DNA of 39,556 nucleotides. Source: an uncultured Anaerovibrio sp. (GTDB taxonomy: Bacteria > Bacillota > Negativicutes > Selenomonadales > Selenomonadaceae). Below, in pieces: positions 24,761-35,300 of the stretch. Each line of letters begins with the position of its first letter. Position 1 is the stretch's first letter. The stretch is from contig CAKPYV010000020.1 in the NCBI GenBank assembly GCA_934203205.1, forward strand, positions 1-39,556, in the 5' to 3' direction. Under the pieces are notes generated by a model. The model was not told the origin of the DNA and searched no databases. It worked only from the letters and a program-made list of their open reading frames with translations. A program made the translations under genes and the position numbers.

Positions 24761-24789
24761 ATGACAAAAAATTTTTTCTCATGTATAAT
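24761..24789 (+). promoter_or_regulatory. Predicted pth promoter
   Basis: ATGACA (5/6 match, 24761-24766) and TATAAT (24784-24789) with 17-base spacing, 35 bases before the pth start. Confidence 0.65.
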
Positions 24790-24824
24790 AAAAAGACAAG
24801 TCTAATATTTAGGAGCAGAACTTA

Positions 24825-25433
24825 ATGAAAATGATTGTAGGTCTGGGGAATCCAGGCAGTGAATATGCTGGCACTCGTCACAATGTAGGCTGGATGCTGG
24901 TGGATGCTCTGGCGGAGCATTTGGGTATCAATGAGTGGCGCAGTCGGGAAAAGGGTATGGTGGCGGAAGGTCGTATTGGCAGTGAAAAGATTTTGCTGGT
25001 GAAGCCTCTTACCTATATGAATAACAGTGGCGAATGTGTCGGCCCTTTGATGCGTTGGTACAAGCTGGAACCAGAGGACATTATGGCAGCCCATGATGAT
25101 ATGGACATTCCCATCGGTACAATTCGTATTCGCAAAAAGGGCAGTGCTGGTGGCCACAATGGTATCAAATCCTTGCTCAGTCATATTGGTTCCGAGAATT
25201 TTGGCCGTTTGCGGATTGGTATTGGCCGGCCTCAGCCGGGCTGGAGCGTTATCAATCATGTGCTGGCTAAGTTTAACGACCAGGAGCAGGAGGAAATAGG
25301 AGATGCTATCAAGCAGCTTATTCCTGCGGTAGAGTGTATGGTTTTGGAAGGCCCAGATATGGCTATGAACAAATTCAATCCGAAAAAGGTAAAAAAGCCC
25401 AAAAAAACTGGGGAGGAAAAAGCTCATGGCTAA
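24825..25433 (+). CDS. pth: Peptidyl-tRNA hydrolase
   Basis: Pth recycles peptidyl-tRNAs that drop off the ribosome by cutting the ester bond. The N-terminus MIVGLGNPGSEYAGTRHNVG holds the catalytic histidine H19 in TRHN; PLTYMNNSG, HDDMDIP and GSAGGHNGIKS are further family blocks. The 202 residues are normal; the last 15 are very lysine-rich. The end overlaps the next gene by eight bases, implying coupled translation. Confidence 0.95.
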   Translation: MKMIVGLGNPGSEYAGTRHNVGWMLVDALAEHLGINEWRSREKGMVAEGRIGSEKILLVKPLTYMNNSGECVGPLMRWYKLEPEDIMAAHDDMDIPIGTIRIRKKGSAGGHNGIKSLLSHIGSENFGRLRIGIGRPQPGWSVINHVLAKFNDQEQEEIGDAIKQLIPAVECMVLEGPDMAMNKFNPKKVKKPKKTGEEKAHG

Positions 25434-26718
25434 GAAGCAGAAAAACAGCAAAGCTGGCAAAAAACATATTAGAAACCAGCAGGATATGGTATATGCTCTT
25501 TATGCAGATGAAAATGGCGAGATTTTCGATGCCCCTGGCATTGGAGCGGTAGGCCGTTTTGGCGATGAGATACGGCCTTTGATACCAGAGGATTTGATTC
25601 CTCTGCCAGATAGTGCTGACCTGATGTATCTGCCAGATCGTCAGGCTTTAGGTGTGGATGAGGAGGGCAATATCCTGCCCTTAACTGGCCAGGCTGTATC
25701 TGCTATTTTGCCGGCAGGCTATACCAGAACCCTGTTGCCAGGCTTTCAGGTTATGGATGAAGCCTCTCAGTTGCCTTTATATGGCTATACCGCGGTAGCG
25801 GTTTATCAGGATCAGTTATATGCAGCTGCCATTTATACAGATGAAAATCACAAATGGGATCCAGAGAATTACAATACACCGGATTTAAAGAAATTGGTAA
25901 AAAGGGTTAAAAAGGATTTGCCTAACAATCCTTTGGTAGAGCATTTGGCCAATTGTTCTCTGGAATGGCATTGCTGTACGGCAGAGAATCTTTTTTATCG
26001 TCGCTGGGAATGTGGTATTCCAACCTCGCCAGTATGCAATGCCAACTGTTTTGGCTGTATTTCCTTGCAGCCAGCGGAATGCTGCCCGTCTCCACAGGAG
26101 CGAATAAAATTTCGACCTACGCCAGAGCAAATTGCCCAGATAGGTTTATATCATCTCCAAACAGCCCCAGAGGGAATTATTAGCTTTGGTCAGGGCTGTG
26201 AGGGAGAACCTTCTCTGGCAGCTGTTAATATTAGCCAGGGAATCCGCCTCATTCGCCAGCAGACTGACAAGGGGCAGATAAATATCAACACAAATGCAGG
26301 CTATACAGAGGGTATCCGTCAGATTGTGGATGCAGGTCTGGATACCATGCGGGTAAGCATTATCAGTGCCCTGCCAGAAAGCTATGCTGCCTATTATCGC
26401 AGCAATTATCAGCTTGAGAATGTGAAGGAATCCATTCGCTATGCTTTGGACAAGGGAATTTATGTATCTCTGAATATGCTGTATTTCCCAGGCTTTAATG
26501 ATAGAGCTCAGGAGCTGGCTGGTTGGTTGGAATTTTTCCGGGAACTGCCAGTGCAGATGATTCAGGTAAGAAATCTGAATATAGATCCAGATGCTTTTTT
26601 AGAAATTATGCCAGAAGCTCAGGGTGAAATTTTGGGTACTAAGGCCTTTTTGACAAAGCTGCATCAGGAATTTCCAGATATGGTAATTGGCAGTTTCAGC
26701 CATTATGTAGAGGAATAG
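25426..26718 (+). CDS. Radical SAM protein of unknown function
   Basis: A 430-residue radical SAM protein. The cluster motif CxxxCxxC is C204-C208-C211 (CNANCFGC), unusually far from the start: about 175 residues precede the core. Further cysteines (C177, C183, C184, C196, C219, C220) flank it and could hold a second cluster. The later motif FGQGCEGEPSL corresponds to the GGE-like SAM-binding strand. The lysine-rich start overlaps pth by eight bases. I know of no assigned substrate for this arrangement. Confidence 0.8.
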   Translation: MAKKQKNSKAGKKHIRNQQDMVYALYADENGEIFDAPGIGAVGRFGDEIRPLIPEDLIPLPDSADLMYLPDRQALGVDEEGNILPLTGQAVSAILPAGYTRTLLPGFQVMDEASQLPLYGYTAVAVYQDQLYAAAIYTDENHKWDPENYNTPDLKKLVKRVKKDLPNNPLVEHLANCSLEWHCCTAENLFYRRWECGIPTSPVCNANCFGCISLQPAECCPSPQERIKFRPTPEQIAQIGLYHLQTAPEGIISFGQGCEGEPSLAAVNISQGIRLIRQQTDKGQININTNAGYTEGIRQIVDAGLDTMRVSIISALPESYAAYYRSNYQLENVKESIRYALDKGIYVSLNMLYFPGFNDRAQELAGWLEFFRELPVQMIQVRNLNIDPDAFLEIMPEAQGEILGTKAFLTKLHQEFPDMVIGSFSHYVEE

Positions 26719-26861
26719 GGAAATTCATATTTTTTGAGGTAAATAAGACAATTGTCATAGAATACGAAAATTTTTCATATAAAAAAAGGATTTTGGCAAT
26801 TTGTGTAGAATAAAGAAACTGATGGTTCGAGTAAATTTAATAAATCGGAGGAATTGTTATT

Positions 26862-27641
26862 ATGGACGAGAGAGATTGGGAAGAGTTTAAAGCAAAGCTG
26901 AAGCGCAAGACTGAAATTGATTTGGACTTGTACAAGGCACCTCAGATGCAAAGACGTATTATGAATCTGGCCCGTCGTAATGGCTATGATAAATATAGCG
27001 CCTATTTTGACAAGGTTGCACAGGATAAGGATGATTTTGCTGCTTTTATTGAGTATCTGACCATTAACGTATCTGAATTTTTCCGTACACCGGACAAATT
27101 CGCCAAGCTGGAGACCGATGTTATTCCAGAGTTGATGAAGCATTCTTCTCGGCTGAATATTTGGAGCGCAGGCTGTTCTATTGGAGCAGAGCCATATTCT
27201 CTGGCTATGATTCTCAATGATATGACACCAAATACCCGTCATCGGATTTTGGCTACGGATTTGGATATTGAGATTTTGGCCAAGGCCAAGGCTGGTGTTT
27301 ATAACGAAAATGAGCTAAAGGCTATGAGTGAGGCTAGAAAGTCCAAGTACTTTACCAGACAAGGGGATAAGTATGCGGTAAGCCCTGATATTAAACAGCG
27401 TATTGAATTTAAGCGTCATAATCTGTTAAAAGATCCTTTTGAAACTGGTTTTGATTTGATTCTTTGCCGCAATGTGGTTATTTACTTTACGGAAGAAGCC
27501 AAGGATCAGCTTTATGCCAATTTCTTTAAGGCTCTAAAGCCAGGCGGTATTCTCTTTGTTGGGGCAACAGAGGCTATCCTTAATTTCCGCAAGCTTGGCT
27601 ATACCAGCTATCAGCCATTCTTTTATCAGAAACCATTCTAA
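26862..27641 (+). CDS. cheR: Chemotaxis protein methyltransferase CheR
   Basis: CheR methylates glutamates of chemoreceptors with SAM. The N-terminal helical domain (1-75, with RRIMNLARRNGYDKYSAYF) ends with NVSEFFR (69-75). The SAM-binding motif WSAGCSIGAEPYSLAM lies at 101-116, ATDLD at 131-135, and LILCRNVVIYF later. The 259 residues are normal length. ATG 26862 has GGAGG upstream. No other che or fla genes are nearby, so it is an isolated copy; it suggests a chemotactic host but could also serve another sensory system. Confidence 0.92.
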   Translation: MDERDWEEFKAKLKRKTEIDLDLYKAPQMQRRIMNLARRNGYDKYSAYFDKVAQDKDDFAAFIEYLTINVSEFFRTPDKFAKLETDVIPELMKHSSRLNIWSAGCSIGAEPYSLAMILNDMTPNTRHRILATDLDIEILAKAKAGVYNENELKAMSEARKSKYFTRQGDKYAVSPDIKQRIEFKRHNLLKDPFETGFDLILCRNVVIYFTEEAKDQLYANFFKALKPGGILFVGATEAILNFRKLGYTSYQPFFYQKPF

Positions 27642-27659
27642 GTTTTAGGAGATGATTAA

Positions 27660-28655
27660 GTGATAGCTAATCCAGCTATAGAGCAAATGAGCAGGGAGGA
27701 TATGTCTGAACTGCAATTAAAGAAGCTGCAAAAAAGCATAGAATGGGCTATGGAAAAAAGTGCTTTCTATTACAGAAAGTTTACAGATGCCGGAATTAGC
27801 AGCAAAGATATAAAATCTCTGGAAGATATTGCTAAGCTGCCTTTTACAACTCTGGATGAGCTGCAGAATGTTTCAATTTACAATCTGTTGACCTTGCCTC
27901 TCAGTGCGGTTTTGCGGATTTCTCGCCTAGGCTATAATAACAGCTTTATCAAAATGTACACCAATGGTGATTTGGCTTATCAAATTGAAATGATGACCAG
28001 AGTATTGGTGGCTCAGGGCTTAAACAGTGCTGCCGTGGCAGGACTGTTAGGTGAAGCTTCAGACAGCAGATTGATGGACGTGCAATATGCTTTGGAGAAT
28101 ATGGGGGTTACCGTAGTTCTTTTAGGCAACAATCCTGAAAATATCAGAGAGCTAATGACTACCTGTCATGTGGATGTGTTGATTAGCGATTTTAAGCAGG
28201 TTATGCAGTTGGTGGTTATGTTGCAGGCTAGCAATATTTCTGCTGACGATTTGTTCCTGCCTAAGATTATCTGTATGGAGGAGGGCTTGCAGAATCCTAA
28301 TCATGTCTATATAAAGCAGCGCTTGCAGGCAGAGACTGCCATGGTGTATAATTCTCCAGCCTTGGGGTGTGGTGGTATTATGTTCCCTTGTCAGGAGGGA
28401 GAGGGTTTCCATATTCAAGAGGACTATTTTTATCCTGAAGTAGTGGAATATGGTACAGATAGGGTTATTACAGAGTCACACAAGGCTGGCGAGTTGGTTT
28501 TGACACCGCTGGCAGCTGAGGCTATGCCTATTTTCCGCTATCGCACTGGTCAGGTGGTTATGCGTCTGGATGCACCATGTCCTTGTGGGCGTACCCTGAC
28601 ACGGTTGGCTAATCCCACAGAATATGCAGGGGTAGTATGGCAGGCTATGCTATAA
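27660..28655 (+). CDS. Degenerate PaaK-like (adenylate-forming) protein
   Basis: The overall layout follows phenylacetate-CoA ligases: an N-terminal LQKSIEWAMEKSAFYYRKF helix, DIAKLPFTTLDEL, and a late LTPLAAEAMPIFRYRTGQVV followed by CPCGRTL. At 331 residues it is about 100 short of the usual length, lacking the C-terminal domain. The AMP-binding SSGTTGKP loop is replaced by LGYNNSFIKMY, and the YGxSE motif by YNSPALG. It is probably catalytically dead or repurposed. The start is GTG 27660 with AGGAG eight bases upstream. It follows cheR by 18 bases, which may indicate one transcript. Confidence 0.75.
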   Translation: MIANPAIEQMSREDMSELQLKKLQKSIEWAMEKSAFYYRKFTDAGISSKDIKSLEDIAKLPFTTLDELQNVSIYNLLTLPLSAVLRISRLGYNNSFIKMYTNGDLAYQIEMMTRVLVAQGLNSAAVAGLLGEASDSRLMDVQYALENMGVTVVLLGNNPENIRELMTTCHVDVLISDFKQVMQLVVMLQASNISADDLFLPKIICMEEGLQNPNHVYIKQRLQAETAMVYNSPALGCGGIMFPCQEGEGFHIQEDYFYPEVVEYGTDRVITESHKAGELVLTPLAAEAMPIFRYRTGQVVMRLDAPCPCGRTLTRLANPTEYAGVVWQAML

Positions 28656-28671
28656 TTTAAAATTTACATTT

Positions 28672-28710
28672 AGGGGGCTGAATTACAAAATGTAACAGCC
28701 CTCTTTTTTT
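28672..28710 (+). terminator. Intrinsic terminator before addB
   Basis: AGGGGGCTG (28672-28680) pairs with CAGCCCTCT (28696-28704), 9 bp with one G-U, the loop itself containing TTAC/GTAA, followed by seven T. Confidence 0.85.
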
Positions 28711-28727
28711 ACACTGGAGGTTAGAAT

Positions 28728-31700
28728 ATGCTGGAGATTGTTACAGGTCGGACAGGCAGCGGCAAAACTGCGCTATGTTTGGAAAGGATTGAGGAAAAGC
28801 TGTTGGGGGAGCCAGCAGGCCAAAAAATTATTTTACTGTTGCCAGAGCATATGACCTACCGGGTGGAGCGGCAGCTGGCTTCCTTGCTGGCCAAGGAGGG
28901 ACGGGGCTTTAGCAGCTGCTATATCTACGGCTTTCGCCGTTTTGCCTATCAGGTTTTGCAGGAAACTGGAGGAGCCTTGGAGCCTGGTTTAACAGAGCTG
29001 GGACGGCATCTGCTTTTGAAGAAGCTATTGGATAAAAGATTAGCTGATCAGGATAGCCAGGGGCTACAGGCCTTTGCCAAGGCTGCCAGACAGCGGGGCT
29101 TTGTAGGGGAATTGTCAGATATTATCAATGAAATGAAAAGCTACTGTATTACTCCGGAAAATTTGTTACAGCTTTCTGAAACCATTGGCGAGGCTAACAG
29201 CCGGTTACAGGGCAAGCTTCTGGATATGGCCAGCATCTATGGGGATTTTAATGAGTCTATGGCAGGCCGTTACAATGATGGCAAGGATATTATGGCCAAA
29301 TTGGTGGAAAAATTGCCTCAGTCCCAGTTGGTTAAGGGAGCAGAGCTTTGGCTGGATGGCTTTTTGTTCTTTAATCCTCTGGAAAAGCAGATTCTTAATC
29401 AATTATTTGATTTGTGCAGTGATGTTCATGTGAATTTGACTATGGATACCACTGGGCTGCAGGCTGGTGTTCCCTTTGACTATCTGCCTAGGGAGGATAT
29501 TTTCTATCGCAGCTGTCAGACGAGAAATTATCTGTTGGAGCTGGCATCTAACAAGGAAATGTCTGTGGAGGAACATTTTCTCACTGGGGGCAACAGATAT
29601 GGCAATCCTGCTCTCAAGGCTATGGAGGCTCAGTGGATGAACCATCATATTAGGCCTTGGCAGCCGGGGCATCCAGATTATCAGGGGCCAGCTCAAAATA
29701 TAAAAATTGTGGAGGCAGCGGCACCAAGGTTGGAGCTGGAGGCTATGGCAGCAGAGATTGTGCGTCTGGTGCGGGAAAAGGGCTGCAGCTGGAGTGATAT
29801 AGGCATTTTGCTACGGGATGAGGATGGTTACGGCTTCCTGACAGAGCTGGTTTTGCAGGAATATGGCATACCTTTCTTTAATGCGGCTAAAAGACAGGGA
29901 ATTAAGCATCCCTTGGCAGAGTTGATTCGTTCAGCCCTAGCTATCTGTATCAGTCGCCAAGGATGGAGTTATGAAAATGTTTTTCGTTGTTTAAAAACAG
30001 GATTTTTTAAGGAAGCCTGTAATTTACTGTCTGATGAATTGGATGAGCTGGAGAATTATGTGCTGGAATTTGGCATTCGGGGACGGAAAAGATGGACTCA
30101 GCCAGAGCCTTGGCAGTATATGCGTCGTTATAGCTTAGAGACAGAGGATATAGATGAAAAGGAACAGGAGCGGGCAGAAAGAGCTGATAGATGCCGTTTG
30201 CGGGTTGTGAAGCCTTTGGAGTCTTTGCAAAAGCAGTTAGCTCAGGCAGGAGATTTGGCAGGACTAGCTGAGGCGGTTTACAATTTCCTTATGGAGCTGC
30301 AGGTACCGGTACAGTTGGAGCGGATGTCTAAGGAGGCAGAGCTGCAGGGGGATTTGGCTGTGGCTAGGGAGCATCAACAGCTTTGGACTGCTGTTATGGA
30401 GCTGCTGGATCAGATTGTGGAGCTAGGTGAGTTTTCCCCTCAGGACAGATTGTTGGAATTTGCCAATGTTATGGAGGAAGGACTGGATAACATGGTTATT
30501 AGCCTCATACCTCCTGGCTTGGATTATGTCAGCATTGGTTCTTTTGACCAAAATAGCATGGAAAATCTGGCGGCAATTTTTATACCGGGAGCTAATGCAG
30601 GCACCATGCCTCGGCGTTCCAGCGAAAATGTGATTCTGTCTGATGGAGATAGAATCCATATTAATCAGGTACAGACAGATAATAAGCATCTTTCTATTAT
30701 TGGTCAGGAAAACAGCTTTAACGAGGCTTGGCTGTTGTACAAGGGATTTAATGAGGCTGGCAGCTACTTGTGGATATCCTACGCCCTTTCTGATGATGAG
30801 GGCAATGGCCGAGAGCCAGCAGCACTTTTGCGTTGGGTGAGACGCCTGCTGCCAGAGGTAAAGCTGTGGCAGATTCTGCAAAGTGATGGCTTTGTGGCAG
30901 AGGGGCATCAGGCAGTATCAGGTCTAGGCAAAGCCTTGGGCCGCTGCCGGGATTTAGGGGCTATGGAGGACAAATGGTATGGTGTCTACAATTGGCTGGT
31001 ACAGCATAGTGATCAAGGCTTGGCTCATTCCTTGGCTTTGTTACAGCAGGGATTGTCCAGCAAGCGGGGAGATGATGCCCTGCCAGCAGATTTATCCCGG
31101 AAGCTTTTTGCCCCTAAGGGCTGGTTGAGGGGCAGTGTGACCAGATTGGAGCGGTATAATAGCTGTCCTTTCCAATATTATGTCCAATATGGTCTTAAAT
31201 TGCAGGAGAGACGCATTAGTGAGTTTAGTAATCCAGAGCTAGGCACCTTGCTACATGGTGTATTGCGGGAATTTGGCCAGGAGCTAAAGAACCAAAATCG
31301 TCGTTGGGGTGATGTTTCGGAGGCAGAACAGCGGCAGATGTGTCATGAAATCTTGCATCGTCTGGCGCCAAAACTGGGAAATAATGTTATCTTTCAGCGT
31401 AAGCAGCTGGAGGCCAGGCTGAGGCGTATTGAAAATACAGCAGCCTTTGCTCTCCAGAGACTGTGTGCCTTTGATGCAGTCAGCCAGCTTCATCCAGAGT
31501 ATTTTGAGGAGGGTTTTGGCAGTATGGCCAAGGATGCCAATCAAAGAGCTTTGTCTCTGGTGTACAAGCTGTCCTCTGGGGACAAATTGTCTCTCAATGG
31601 TCAGATTGACCGCATAGATATGACAGAGGATGGCCGTTATTTTATGGTTATGGATTACAAGACAGGCAATGCAGCTATTAATATTATGGATGTATACTAC

Positions 31701-32309
31701 GGTATCAAGCTGCAGCTTTTAACCTATTTGCTGGTAACCAAGCAATTTCTCTCGGCTCAGCAGGGAGAGGAAACTTTGCCTGTAGGGATGCTATATTATT
31801 TTCTCAAACAGCCTAGAGCCAGCTTGGCCAGTCATGGGGAAAGCCAGCAGGAGGTTATAGATGCCTTGGAGAAAAAGCTGTTAATGCCAGGCTGGATTGT
31901 GGCTGATAAGGAGCTGGTACAGCTGATTGACAGTACCTTGTCCCAGCCTGGGGCCAAAAGCCGTTTTATTCATGCTACCATGAAAAAGGGTGGGGATTTA
32001 ATGGCCAATGCCACTTATTTGCGTCAGCCACGAGAGCTGGAACTGCTGTTGGAATATGTGGAGGAACTACTGCAGCGTACAGGCAAAGATATTTTGGCGG
32101 GTCGAATTGCGCCAGTGCCTTATAGAAATCGGGAAGGACACAGTACCTGCGAATATTGCAATTACCGGGCTATCTGTGGCTTTGATGCTCAGCTGGAGGG
32201 CTTTGGTTATCGCCGTGTAGTCCAGCAGGGGGATAAGGAGTTTATGGAGAATATTGAAGCAGAGCTGTCTCAGCAGAGAGGCAATCAAGCTGATAAGGAG
32301 GAAATCTAA
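28728..32309 (+). CDS. addB: AddB, helicase-nuclease subunit B
   Basis: AddB pairs with AddA to resect double-strand ends for recombination. The 1193-residue protein begins with an intact Walker A, GRTGSGKTAL (7-16). Its C-terminal nuclease has MVMDYKTGN and an iron-sulfur cluster formed by C813, C1141, C1144 and C1150, the spacing known for AddB. The stop codon overlaps the addA start by one base. It is the Firmicutes counterpart of RecBCD. Confidence 0.95.
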   Translation: MLEIVTGRTGSGKTALCLERIEEKLLGEPAGQKIILLLPEHMTYRVERQLASLLAKEGRGFSSCYIYGFRRFAYQVLQETGGALEPGLTELGRHLLLKKLLDKRLADQDSQGLQAFAKAARQRGFVGELSDIINEMKSYCITPENLLQLSETIGEANSRLQGKLLDMASIYGDFNESMAGRYNDGKDIMAKLVEKLPQSQLVKGAELWLDGFLFFNPLEKQILNQLFDLCSDVHVNLTMDTTGLQAGVPFDYLPREDIFYRSCQTRNYLLELASNKEMSVEEHFLTGGNRYGNPALKAMEAQWMNHHIRPWQPGHPDYQGPAQNIKIVEAAAPRLELEAMAAEIVRLVREKGCSWSDIGILLRDEDGYGFLTELVLQEYGIPFFNAAKRQGIKHPLAELIRSALAICISRQGWSYENVFRCLKTGFFKEACNLLSDELDELENYVLEFGIRGRKRWTQPEPWQYMRRYSLETEDIDEKEQERAERADRCRLRVVKPLESLQKQLAQAGDLAGLAEAVYNFLMELQVPVQLERMSKEAELQGDLAVAREHQQLWTAVMELLDQIVELGEFSPQDRLLEFANVMEEGLDNMVISLIPPGLDYVSIGSFDQNSMENLAAIFIPGANAGTMPRRSSENVILSDGDRIHINQVQTDNKHLSIIGQENSFNEAWLLYKGFNEAGSYLWISYALSDDEGNGREPAALLRWVRRLLPEVKLWQILQSDGFVAEGHQAVSGLGKALGRCRDLGAMEDKWYGVYNWLVQHSDQGLAHSLALLQQGLSSKRGDDALPADLSRKLFAPKGWLRGSVTRLERYNSCPFQYYVQYGLKLQERRISEFSNPELGTLLHGVLREFGQELKNQNRRWGDVSEAEQRQMCHEILHRLAPKLGNNVIFQRKQLEARLRRIENTAAFALQRLCAFDAVSQLHPEYFEEGFGSMAKDANQRALSLVYKLSSGDKLSLNGQIDRIDMTEDGRYFMVMDYKTGNAAINIMDVYYGIKLQLLTYLLVTKQFLSAQQGEETLPVGMLYYFLKQPRASLASHGESQQEVIDALEKKLLMPGWIVADKELVQLIDSTLSQPGAKSRFIHATMKKGGDLMANATYLRQPRELELLLEYVEELLQRTGKDILAGRIAPVPYRNREGHSTCEYCNYRAICGFDAQLEGFGYRRVVQQGDKEFMENIEAELSQQRGNQADKEEI

Positions 32310-35300
32310 TGGGCTGGACCAAGGAGCAACAGCAGGCTATTGACCTGGATAATAAAAATATATTGGTGTCTGCCGCCGCCGGCTCTGGCAAAACTGCTGT
32401 GCTGGTAGAGCGAGTGGTAAGCCATTTGCTGCGGCCTCTAGGGGAGAATACGCCGGAGGCAGAAAAGCCTTGGAGCGTGGATGAACTGCTGGTAGTAACC
32501 TTTACCAAGGCGGCTGCGGCGGAAATGAGTGACCGTATTGGCCAGCGGCTGCAAAAGGCTATTGCTCAGGAGCTGGAAAATACCCCGCCTAATAAGGCTC
32601 TGATTAGCAGGCTGCAGCGGCAGATTATACTTTTGGCAGGAGCCTCCATATCCACCATAGATTCCTTTTGCCAAAGCATTATCAAAAACAATTTTGCTGA
32701 CATAGATTTGGACCCTAGATTCAGGGTGGCCAATGAAAACGAGCTGATATTGCTGCAGCAGGAGGTTCTGGATGAGATTTTTGAGAATCGCTATGCACAG
32801 GGAGATGCTCTCTTAGAGGAGTTTGGGGAAAAGTACGGCACGGATAGAGGGGATGACCAGCTTTATAATATTGTCTTGAAGCTTCATGACCAGTCCAGAA
32901 ATCAGCCCTTTCCTGAACATTGGCTTCGCCAGCTGGTAGAGGCCTACAGTCCCGTTGATGAAAAAAAGGCGCCTAAAAACCATTTACAGGATTATACCCT
33001 GTGGTGGCAGATGATTTATAGTGGTTTGCAGCAGCACATGGCCAAGGCAATGGCAGCCAGAGAGAAATTTTACCTGCTGGTGGAGCAGGTGGATGAGCCT
33101 AAGACTAGAGCCAAATATTATGAACGACTGGACAGGATAGACAGCATTCTCAATGGTATTAATGAGGCCTTGGACAAGGATTGGCAGGATATTTATGATG
33201 CCTTTCGGGTGCTGGATTACAAGGAAACCAAATTTATTAATATGCCAGGGGGCAAGCTGGATGTAGACTCAGACCTGAGGGAAGCTATTAAGAAAGCCAA
33301 TGAAGAAGTAAAAACAGCTGTAGAGCAGATGCGGAAGGATTTTGTGCTGGACCCCGAGGATATTATGCTGGAGGATTTGGCCAAGCTGTATCAGGATGCA
33401 GAGGCTATTGTGGAATTGGTGCTGGAATTTAATCAGGCCTACAAGGCGGTCAAGAAGGAGCGGAATATTATTGACTATGGTGATATGGAGCACTATGCTC
33501 TACAGTTGTTAATGGCAGAGGGCTCCACCCCAGACCATATTCAGCCCTCTGAGGTGGCCCTGCAGCTGCGGCGGAAATATCGTGAAATCATGGTGGATGA
33601 ATATCAGGATACCAATCAGGTACAGGATACCATTGTGTCCTTGATAGCAGGCGAGAATCAGGGGAATCTCTTTATTGTGGGAGATGTAAAGCAAAGTATA
33701 TACGGCTTTCGTTCCTCAGAGCCTGCCCTGTTTATGGATAAATATGAAAAATATGATAGTGGCAACGAGGCTCAACAGTTGATTACCCTAGGGCGGAATT
33801 TCCGCAGTAGACAGGAAATTCTTTCTGCTGTAAATTTTGTTTTTGCCCAATTAATGACCGCAGAGCCGGCGGAAATTGATTATGACCAAAGAGCCATGCT
33901 AAATCCGGGGGAGCCTTATGGCTACGAAAAGGAGCCGGAACAGGGAGAGGTATTCCCTGTGGACAAGGCTGTGGAGCTGGATATTATTATGGAGCAGGGC
34001 TTGGAAGATGCTCAGGGTGACCAGCAGGAGGCTCAGGGTGACCAGGAGGAAGCCCAGGAAGAGCTCAAAAGCTTTCAGCTGGAGGCACAGCATATTGCCA
34101 GTCGTTTGCTGGAGCTAAAAAATTCTGGTTATTTGGTTTTTGACAAATCTCTGGCTCAGGGGGAGAATAATGGCTATCGGCCAGTGCGTTGGCGGGATAT
34201 GATGATTTTGCTGCGTGCTGCCTCTGCCAAGGCAGAGATTTTGCAGGAAATTTTTCAGTTAAATAATATTCCTGTTTTTGCGGCTGTAGATGGGGGATAT
34301 TTCCAAACCACAGAGATACAGGTGATAACCAGTGTTCTGTCCATTATTGACAATGTTATGCAGGACATTCCTTTAGCGGCGGTGCTTTATTCGCCTATTG
34401 TGGGGTTAACAGCCAAGGAATTGGCTAAGATAAGGCTGGGTGCTGAGGAGAAGAATCTCTATCAAGCCTTGATACAGGCTGGTTGTCCAGAGTCTGAGCT
34501 GGAAATATCTCTCAAGGATAGAATAGGTGTATTTCTGGAGAAGCTAAGCCGTTGGCGGCAGCAGGCTCGCTCTATGGGGGTGCCGGAGCTGCTATGTCAG
34601 ATTTATCAGGATACAGGCTACTATGATTATGTAGGCTGTATGCCGGGGGGGATTCTGCGGCAGGCCAATTTGCGCATGCTGATAGATAGAGCCAGGGAAT
34701 ATGAAAATACCAATTATCGAGGCTTATTTAGATTCCTTAGCTTTGTAGAAAAAATCAAAAGCATGGACACGGACCTTTCTGTGGCTAGAACCCTGGGAGA
34801 AAATGAGGATGTGGTCCGTGTGATGACAATTCACAAATCCAAGGGCTTGGAATTTCCTATTGTCGTGCTGGCAGATATGGCTAAAAGATTTAATATGAAT
34901 GATCTGAAGGAGCCGGTTCTGGTGCACAAAAAGCTGGGGCTGGGCTTGCATAATATAGATACTGTAAAATCTGTATCCTATCCTTCCTTTGCCAGACTGG
35001 CGGTAAAGGCTGGTATTCAGAAGGAAATAAAGGCAGAGGAACTGCGGGTTCTGTATGTGGCTATGACAAGAGCCAGGGAAAAACTGATTATGACAGGCAG
35101 GGTAGCCAATGGTCAGAAGTCGGTGGAAAAGTGGTGTCAGTATCGTAATTATAGCTGTCAAGATAAGGTTTGGCAGGATGAATTGCCTCGTCAGACCTTG
35201 CCAGCCTATGGTATTAGTCAGGCCAATTCCTATTTGGATTGGGTAGCCTCAGCAGTAGCTAGACATCCAGAGGCAGGTCAGGTCTTTGCCCAATTTGAAG

